Assembly (NCBI GenBank): GCA_016926595.1
Contig: JAFGOG010000316.1
Location: forward strand, 1-6,898
Reading direction: 5' to 3'
Source of the DNA: Anaerolineae bacterium
Lineage (GTDB): Bacteria > Chloroflexota > Anaerolineae > JAAYZQ01
Length of the DNA: 6,898 nucleotides
The position numbers and the translations under genes are program-made. Below the pieces are notes generated by a model. The model made no database searches and had not been told where the DNA came from. It saw nothing but the letters and a program-made list of their open reading frames with translations. Shown piece after piece: positions 1 to 5,100 of this stretch; within the stretch, counting starts at the first letter, position 1; each line of letters starts with the position of its first letter.

Positions 1-2
1 AG

Positions 3-86
3 GCGGCACACCGGTTTCTCGATCCGGTGCTGCGCGGCCAGGCAGTGGGCACGTGGGATCCGATAGCTTGGTCATGGCGAGCCTAG
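3..86 (+). CDS. Possible C-terminal end of a CDS cut by the window edge
   Basis: From position 3 a plus-strand frame is open from the left edge for 27 codons and ends at TAG (84-86). The peptide ends in a tryptophan-rich tail, GTWDPIAWSWRA. The first 17 or so codons mostly have G or C in the third position, as in the neighbouring high-GC genes, which gives weak support for real coding. It would run convergently into the PAP2-VanZ gene, with about 60 bases between the stop codons. No family is recognisable from so short a piece. Two other frames are also open at the edge: one stops at 64-66, and another runs on to 304 but overlaps the phosphatase gene on the opposite strand. This call is tentative and could simply be non-coding sequence. 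Confidence 0.3.
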   Translation, partial: AAHRFLDPVLRGQAVGTWDPIAWSWRA

Positions 87-93
87 GCGGCTC

Positions 94-136
94 AGGATTC
101 GTGCATCGGAGTGCTGGAACTGTAGAATCCTCCGAT
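94..136. repeat. Two overlapping inverted repeats downstream of both convergent stops
   Basis: AGGATTC (94-100) pairs with GAATCCT (125-131). ATCGGAG (105-111) pairs with CTCCGAT (130-136). The right arms overlap at 130-131, so the two hairpins compete or form a pseudoknot-like arrangement. The second stem is followed on the plus strand by only TTTCC, so it is a poor intrinsic terminator. The location, between the possible CDS end at 86 and the minus-strand stop at 149, is where a terminator would be expected. The role is inferred; the pairing is seen directly. Confidence 0.3.
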
Positions 137-161
137 TTCCTCGCAAGATCACCGATTTCCT
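132..161 (+). repeat. Short direct repeat, CCGATTTCCT twice
   Basis: The 10-base word CCGATTTCCT occurs at 132-141 and again at 152-161, exactly 20 bases apart. The second copy overlaps the last codons and the stop of the minus-strand phosphatase gene. Two copies may be chance or a small local duplication. No mobile-element feature accompanies it. Confidence 0.3.
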
Positions 162-1003
162 GGAGCGCTCCGCTTGCTCGCGATGACTCCCAACCAACTG
201 AACAGGGCGATCCCGGTCAGGGTGAAAGCCAGGTCGACAAGGTCAGAACTGCGGACCGGCGACAGCGCCTGGAACGCCTCCTCAGTAGCTGCCAACAGGC
301 TTAGGATGGCCAGCGCGGCGCCTCGGGACCGCCCCGCGCACCACCCCATGGCCAGGAATGCCACCCCGCCAAACAGCAAAAAGTGTAACAGCTTGTCGGC
401 GCCAGGGAGAGCCAGCAAGTCGACCCGAAGCAGCCCCAGGTAAGCCCCCAACAAGGCCAGCAGCACCACGCCCACCTGGCTCCACAATAAACAGGCCCAG
501 CGCGGTCTGGCGGCGTCGTCCGGCCGATACCAGCAGCCATATACCGCCGTCGCCACGGACACGCCCAGGATCGTCCCGCCGAGCAGATCGCTGGGGTAAT
601 GCTGGCCGAGGTAGAGCCGCGAAAAAGAGACGAGGGCGGCGCCCGGCAGCGCCAGGAGACCTGCCCGCCGCCAGATGAGGCTGACCAGTGTTGCGCCGCC
701 AAAGGCAGCGGCGGCGTGTCCACTGGGGAATGAGGGAAAGGCCGAGGCGGACTGCACGGTCCGAATGTCTATGGGCCGGGGACGCATCACCACGAATTGG
801 ACGCCTACCGCCAGCAGCGTTGGAACGATGAAGGTAACCAGCAGGGCGACCCCTTCTCGCCGTTTTCCGGCCAGCAACAGAAGGAGGGGCGTGATCGCCG
901 CCAAGGGCATGGCGCCGACTGTGACCGCAACCATTGCCCCATCCAAGAACGGATGGGCCAAGTCCTGGTTAAAGAAAGCAACCAGTTGTGAGTCCCAGTT
1001 CAA
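149..1003 (-). CDS. PAP2-family lipid phosphatase fused to a VanZ-like membrane domain
   Basis: This is a 284-residue integral membrane protein. The N-terminal part is a PAP2 (type 2 phosphatidic acid phosphatase) domain. It has the arginine part of motif 1 (MRPRP, 73-77), motif 2 PSGH (93-96) and motif 3 with R129, H135 and D139 (SRLYLGQHYPSD). H96, H135 and D139 are the expected catalytic residues. The usual motif 1 lysine, seven residues before the last RP, is Gln69 here. Members dephosphorylate lipid phosphates or undecaprenyl pyrophosphate at the membrane; the substrate of this one is unknown. Residues from about 180 to 275 look like VanZ: DKLLHF (203-208), then E241/E242, Q245, R251, D254 and D257. 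The usual late Asn appears replaced (TLTG). Hydrophobic segments fill most of the protein. The start is TTG, preceded 6 bases upstream by GAGGGTGG (1010-1017). The next in-frame ATG (residue 24) would remove the conserved N-terminal stretch, so TTG is preferred. The gene diverges from the unknown gene at 1191. Confidence 0.88.
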   Translation of the reverse strand: MNWDSQLVAFFNQDLAHPFLDGAMVAVTVGAMPLAAITPLLLLLAGKRREGVALLVTFIVPTLLAVGVQFVVMRPRPIDIRTVQSASAFPSFPSGHAAAAFGGATLVSLIWRRAGLLALPGAALVSFSRLYLGQHYPSDLLGGTILGVSVATAVYGCWYRPDDAARPRWACLLWSQVGVVLLALLGAYLGLLRVDLLALPGADKLLHFLLFGGVAFLAMGWCAGRSRGAALAILSLLAATEEAFQALSPVRSSDLVDLAFTLTGIALFSWLGVIASKRSAPGNR

Positions 1004-1025
1004 GCTCTTCCACCCTCTTGCCTAT

Positions 1026-1053
1026 TCTATACCAGATGACTGGCCCTTGTCGA
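1026..1053 (-). promoter_or_regulatory. Sigma-70-like promoter of the PAP2-VanZ gene
   Basis: Read on the minus strand, TCGACA (1053-1048) is separated by 16 bases from TATAGA (1031-1026). The -10 is preceded by TGG, an extended -10 signature. Transcription would begin near 1019, giving a leader of about 16 bases with the ribosome site at 1010-1017 and the TTG at 1003. The match to consensus is good, but activity is inferred. Confidence 0.6.
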
Positions 1054-1093
1054 TGACTCAGGACCGGCAATCTGCGCACCTGAGTGCTTGACA
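1048..1093. promoter_or_regulatory. Inverted repeat joining the two divergent -35 boxes; possible operator
   Basis: The 15 bases at 1079-1093 (CCTGAGTGCTTGACA) match the reverse complement of 1048-1062 (CCTGAGTCATCGACA) at 12 of 15 positions, including a perfect 7-base core (1056-1062 with 1079-1085). The arms are separated by 16 bases, and their repeat distance is 31 bases, close to three helical turns. Each arm ends in the -35 element of one of the divergent promoters, and both lie at the same distance from the symmetry centre (1070.5). Such an arrangement could bind a dimeric or tetrameric regulator affecting both genes. No regulator gene is present in the window. Confidence 0.5.
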
Positions 1094-1116
1094 CAGGGTC
1101 CGGTATATGCTTCACT
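1088..1116 (+). promoter_or_regulatory. Candidate promoter of the unknown anchored protein
   Basis: A perfect TTGACA (1088-1093) is followed after 17 bases by TTCACT (1111-1116), which matches the -10 consensus at only three of six positions, including the key second-to-last-A and final-T pattern in part. Transcription would start near 1123, leaving a leader of about 68 bases before the ATG at 1191. A TATATG at 1104-1109 is nearer consensus but only 10 bases from the -35, too close for normal use. The -35 is convincing and the -10 is weak. Confidence 0.45.
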
Positions 1117-1180
1117 GTTTAGGTGAGCAACAAAGGATTGAGCTAAAGGAAACCTGCCAAGTCGGTCTCAGTGAAATCAG

Positions 1181-1185
1181 AGAGG
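1181..1185 (+). promoter_or_regulatory. Ribosome binding site fixing the start at 1191
   Basis: AGAGG lies 5 bases before ATG 1191, within a purine-rich run from 1179. No comparable site precedes the earlier in-frame ATG at 1107, which also lies upstream of the predicted transcription start. This favours the shorter protein. Confidence 0.65.
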
Positions 1186-1190
1186 TGAGG

Positions 1191-1991
1191 ATGAGGCGTA
1201 GATACACGATGTTGCGCCGATGTGTAGCGGTCGCCGCCGGACTGTCAGTCATTGCAAATGTCGCTTTTCTGATCTACTTCCCAGGGCGTCAGTCATTGCT
1301 TGCCATGACTTTGGCAAGTGGCCTCGGCATAGACGGCTTACAAGCTCGTGTGGATGCCTTGGAGGAGAAGGCGATCAAAGGAGAGGTGTTCACCGAGACA
1401 GAAAAAGCTTTCCTGCGTGATCTGTATGCCTGTTTTGCCAAGGGAGCCAAGCTGACTTTCATACTTCGGCAGTCCGGCCAACTCATGGACCACTACCTGT
1501 CACGCACAGGAGAGCCCCTGCAAATTGAGCCTCGGCTCTTTCTTGGGAGTCGAAGTGTCAGAGGACAAATGGATCTGTTGAGACAGAGGCTTGTAGAAGA
1601 CGTGCGCGTGCACGGAACTCTGGCTGCCGAGTACGCCAGCGACACTTTCCACATGGGAGACCCTGAGCTTCTCGATTCGAGCGTCGGCCTTTATTTCGGA
1701 CGCATTAGCGTGCGCCCCCACCTTCTGAACAACAAAAGGCTGCTCCTTCACTGGCGTGCTGACATGCCATGGCAGTGGCCTTCGTATGAGTCTTTGCACG
1801 ACAAGTATGGCGACCACCATGCACAATGCTTCCCTTTGCCCAATGCCCGAAGTGTCCTTCAAGGCCCAAGGTACTACCTGTGGATGGATGATGGTCTGGG
1901 CGAGCAGCTTGCGCAGATCGGTCTGGCGGAGCCTTTTCTCGTGTGGTCTGAATGGGATGAGGAATCTGAGGTGAGTGTTGGTATCAACTGA
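1191..1991 (+). CDS. Unrecognised protein with one N-terminal membrane anchor
   Basis: This encodes 266 residues from the ATG at 1191, or 294 if ATG 1107 were used. I do not recognise the family. The N-terminus is very basic (MRRRYTMLRR) and is followed by one hydrophobic segment at about 11-30. This suggests a signal anchor with the bulk of the protein outside the cytoplasm; there is no clear signal-peptidase or lipobox site. Residues about 50-140 look mainly helical and charged (LQARVDALEEK and RGQMDLLRQRLVEDV). The C-terminal half looks more beta-rich and aromatic, with distinctive patches DTFHMGDPELLDSSVG (151-166), DMPWQWPSYE (191-200), DKYGDHHAQCFPLP (204-217) and YYLWMDDGLGEQL (228-240). 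Only two cysteines lie beyond the anchor (81 and 213). GC is about 50-58% on sampled lines, clearly lower than in both flanking genes, which may mean recent acquisition or a different selective regime. It is transcribed divergently from PAP2-VanZ and convergently with tRNA-His. The gene looks real, but its function is unknown. Confidence 0.75.
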   Translation: MRRRYTMLRRCVAVAAGLSVIANVAFLIYFPGRQSLLAMTLASGLGIDGLQARVDALEEKAIKGEVFTETEKAFLRDLYACFAKGAKLTFILRQSGQLMDHYLSRTGEPLQIEPRLFLGSRSVRGQMDLLRQRLVEDVRVHGTLAAEYASDTFHMGDPELLDSSVGLYFGRISVRPHLLNNKRLLLHWRADMPWQWPSYESLHDKYGDHHAQCFPLPNARSVLQGPRYYLWMDDGLGEQLAQIGLAEPFLVWSEWDEESEVSVGIN

Positions 1992-2026
1992 AGACGTTCA
2001 GGGTTTCCAGGCAATCACTCGGGGGG

Positions 2027-2059
2027 AAAAACAAGAGACCTGTCTTGGACAGGTCTCTT
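2027..2059 (-). terminator. Intrinsic terminator after tRNA-His
   Basis: AAGAGACCTGTC (2033-2044) and GACAGGTCTCTT (2048-2059) form a perfect 12-base-pair stem around a 3-base loop. On the minus strand the stem is followed by a G and then TTTTT (2031-2027), a typical U-tract. It begins 11 bases past the 3' end of tRNA-His. On the plus strand the tail is only TTTACATAAC, so termination of the unknown gene (stop at 1991) is possible but weaker. The hairpin separates the two convergent units. Confidence 0.85.
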
Positions 2060-2069
2060 TACATAACAG

Positions 2070-2142
2070 GGTGGATGACGGGGGTTGAACCCGCAACCAC
2101 CGGTTCCACAGACCGGCGCTCTGCCATTGAGCTACATCCACC
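2070..2142 (-). tRNA. tRNA-His (anticodon GTG)
   Basis: The minus strand folds into a complete cloverleaf. The acceptor GTGGATG/CATCCAC has 7 pairs, the D stem is GCTC/GAGC with a 7-base loop, and the anticodon stem is CCGGT/ACCGG with loop CTGTGGA, giving anticodon GTG. The variable loop has 5 bases. The T stem is GCGGG/CCCGT, including one G-U pair, with loop TTCAACC. The histidine identity features are present: an encoded G at -1 (2142) opposite C73 (2070). CCA is not encoded and must be added by nucleotidyltransferase. It delivers histidine to CAC/CAU codons. It lies 43 bases beyond the lhr stop codon on the same strand. Confidence 0.97.
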
Positions 2143-2154
2143 ACGCTCCGGGCC

Positions 2155-2183
2155 AGTATAGCACACTCAGCCCCAAAAAGCAA
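2155..2183 (-). promoter_or_regulatory. tRNA-His promoter next to the lhr stop codon
   Basis: On the minus strand TTGCTT (2183-2178) is followed after 17 bases by TATACT (2160-2155), with an extended -10 TGC just before it. Transcription would start near 2148, about 6 bases before the mature 5' end including G-1. The -35 lies only 2 bases beyond the helicase stop codon (2188-2186), and no terminator lies between, so read-through from lhr could also feed the tRNA. Confidence 0.7.
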
Positions 2184-2185
2184 AC

Positions 2186-5100
2186 TCACCTGCCTTCCCA
2201 GATATACACCAGCGCCTCCCGCCGGAACCCCAGCCTTTCCACCAGCGGCGCCGCCGGGCTGTCCAGGATCGGCTCGCCGTTCCACCCCTTCAGGCCAAAG
2301 CGCCGCAGCCCGGCCTCCACGTGACCCACCGCCAGCCTGAGCGCCCGTTCTGCCGTCTCCTCCGCCAGCCCGGCCAGCGTCGTCACCTGCTCGGCCCCCA
2401 GCTCCAGCAGCAGCACCGGCCGGCCACGCAGCAGGACCAGGTAGTTGCTCGGGATGCGCATGAACCGCGCCGGATCTCTACCCCGTTCTTCGGGCTCGCC
2501 CTCGACCTCGGCAGCGGGCAGCGCCCGGCCGAACAGGTTGGCCGGATCGCAGGCGTTGAGCAGGACCAGGTCCTCGGCGCCTGGCGCGTCGGGCCTGGTC
2601 CACTCCCGCAGCCGCTCCACCGCCTCGGGCAGGGCGAACTGCACCCCTGGCAGCCCCTGGACAAAATAGCCGCGCCGCACTTCGCCGCGCATCTCCATCA
2701 TCTGGAGCTGCTGGTACAACAGCCCCCAGTCCCAAGCCTCCTCGGCGCCGTCGGCCGAGCGTCCCCGCGATTCCTCCAGGCTCTTCTGCGTCACTATGCC
2801 AAAGCAGTGCAGCAACTGCCGCGCCTGCCTGGCCAGCCGCTCTTCGAGCGGCGCCTCCTTGCCCCACACGCCGACGCGGTGCACCAGGCTCCACCGGCCC
2901 GGCCAGCCGGCCTGCGCCGCGCGTTCCAGCCGGGCGGCCACCGCCTTCTTGGCCGCTCGCAGCCGGCCCCGGTCGGGACGAGCCAGGATCGGCCCGTGGT
3001 CCTGCCGCCAGGCCGACAGCTCGGCCTCCAGCGAGCTGAGCGGCGCGCGGTCGGGCGCGCTCTGCTCGCCGCTCCAGGCCAGCACCTGGCGCAGCGCCTG
3101 GAGCGAGTCGTTGGTCGCCAGCCCGGCCGCCGCCAGTTCAAGCAGCGCCCCGTTCAGCCTGTCGCCGTCCAGCCCGGTGCCCTCCTTCAGGTCGGCCAGG
3201 AAGCAGGCCCCTTCCGCCTTGAGAAAGGATAGCGCCTGTCTCGCGGCGGCTGACAGATCGGGCTCGACCGGCTCGGAGGGCAGGAACAGGTGGCCCTCGC
3301 CCCGGAACAGGAACCGCACCTGCATCCGGCGGGGGTCCTTGCCGCCCGAGCCGGCCCACACCAGGTCGCCCTGCTGGCACAGCGCCTCCAGCTCGGCGGC
3401 CTGGAAATCGGCCAGCCGCAGCGGCAGGAGGTCCCGCTCCCAGACGGCGCCCGGCGCCGGCAGGCCGCGCATCTGCTGCAGCAGGCGGGTCAGCCCGCCC
3501 GGGCCGGCCAGCCGCTCGGCGGGGTGGAGGCGCTGCCAGCGGGCCAGGAAATCGGCATAGGCGTACAAAGACACCGGCTCGACCTCGCGGCGCAGCAGGG
3601 CCAGCGTGTGACGGTGGATCCGCTCCAGGTTGCGCCGGTCGCAGAGCTCGGGGGTAGTTGGCGCAGCAGAGGTGATCGCTCCGCTGACCGCTTCGCCGTT
3701 GTCGACCAGCGCCGCCAGCGCCGCGTCGAGCCATTCGGCCGGCCACGGATAGCGGTCCAGCAGCGCCTCCCTGGACAGCGGGCCGTGGGTGCTCAACGTC
3801 CGGCGCAGGATCGCCCGCCGGCCTGCGCCGGCGTCCTCCTCCGGCGTCGCCGGCTCAAACGCGTCGCGATACAGGCCGGCCTGCTCCGGCAGGACGTAGC
3901 GCCCCGCCAGGCCGGGCACCTCCAGCGCCGCCAACCGGCCCTCGGCGGCGAGCTGCTCCACCCAGGCCTGGCCGTCGCCATCGCACCGCTCGGCGGCCTC
4001 CTCCGCCGACAGGTCGCCCAGCGCCAGGAACAGGGTGGTCAGCTCGTCGGGGGTGCGGGCCCTCGTCCCGGCGGCCCGCCGCTGTAGTTGGTCGTCCACC
4101 TCACGCACCGCCTCGGGCCGCAACAGATCGGGGAGCGACGCCTGATCCAGCAGTTGGCCCAGCAGGTCGCGGCCCAACAGCAGCGCCTGCATCTGCTGCT
4201 CAGCCTTGGGCTGGTCCCACTCGTACATGTACTGGGCGATGAAATCGTACAGCAGGCTGGCCGCCACCGGGCTGGGCACGACCGTCTCGGCCGTGATCAC
4301 CTCGATCTCGCCGCTCCGGATGCCGCGCAGCACCTCCTCGGCGTGAGCCAGGTCGAGCACGTCGCGCAGACAGTCGCGGTAGGTCTCGGCCAGCAGCGGA
4401 AAGTCCCTAAAGCCCTTGACCGCGGCCAGCAGGTCCTTGGCCCGCAGCCGCTGCAGCCAGAAAGGGGTCCGCTTCTGACCGCCCTTGGCAGGGGGCAGCA
4501 GCAGGGCGCGGGCGGCGTTCATCCGGAACTGCGCCCCGAACAGCGCCGAGCTGGGCAGCTCGGCCAGGACCCGCTCCCGCGCCTCGTCGGGCCCCATCTC
4601 GCGGACCAGGCTGAGCGGCGGCTCGCGGTCGGTCTCCAGAAAGCGGAACAGGATGGCGTCGTCGTTGGCCTGCACCTCGGGCTGGCTGCCCATCGCCTCG
4701 CGAAACGCGCTGGCCAGGGCCAGCGCCCACAGGCTGTTGACCCGCGAGCCAAAGCAGGAGTGGATCACCAGCCGCAGGTCGCCCACCGGATCGGCAAACA
4801 GCTCGGCGATGACCGTCCGGTCGGACGAGATGGCGCCCAGCACCTCCACCTGGCGCCGGACATAGGCAGTGGCGTTGCGCGCCGAATTGCGGTCCAGGCA
4901 GTACTCGTCCATGAGCCAGTCCACGACGCTGGCCTCCTCCTCGGTCGTCGCCCGGCGAGCGATCTCGCGCCGGAACGCACCGTACAGCTTGCCCAGGTAA
5001 TAGTCGCGCCGGGCGAACTCGCCCCGCCAAAAGGGCATGCGCGGCAGATAGCCGGGCGCCGGGCTGACGATCACCCGCTCCTCGGTCACCTCTAGCACCC

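Noticed and set aside
9..29. Inverted repeat CACCGG-N9-CCGGTG
   Set aside because: It has only six pairs, no U-tract, and lies within the possible coding end. It is a likely chance occurrence in GC-rich DNA.
53..304. Plus-strand 83-codon open frame at the left
   Set aside because: More than half overlaps the well-supported PAP2-VanZ gene on the other strand, the composition is Ser/Gln/Arg-rich, and no family is recognisable.
1107..1190. 28-residue N-terminal extension of the unknown protein from ATG 1107
   Set aside because: The ATG lies within the predicted promoter spacer and lacks a ribosome site, whereas ATG 1191 has AGAGG at 5-base spacing.
1094..1190. Riboswitch or leader peptide in the leader of the unknown gene
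   Set aside because: No conserved aptamer motif, terminator hairpin or short regulatory frame with a ribosome site could be recognised.
1991..2142. Integration site or genomic island boundary at the tRNA-His 3' end
   Set aside because: No integrase gene and no second copy of the tRNA 3' end is seen in the window. The lower GC of the neighbouring gene alone is not enough.
2321..4087. Plus-strand open frames of 254-303 codons opposite the Lhr C-terminal region
   Set aside because: They are low-complexity, Gln/Arg/Pro/Ala-rich shadows of the high-GC helicase gene, with no family motif seen.
4088..5095. Long plus-strand open frame (335 codons) opposite lhr
   Set aside because: It lies wholly antisense to conserved Lhr-core sequence. 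It is Gln/Gly/Leu/Arg-rich, as expected from the complement of high-GC codons, and shows no recognisable domain.
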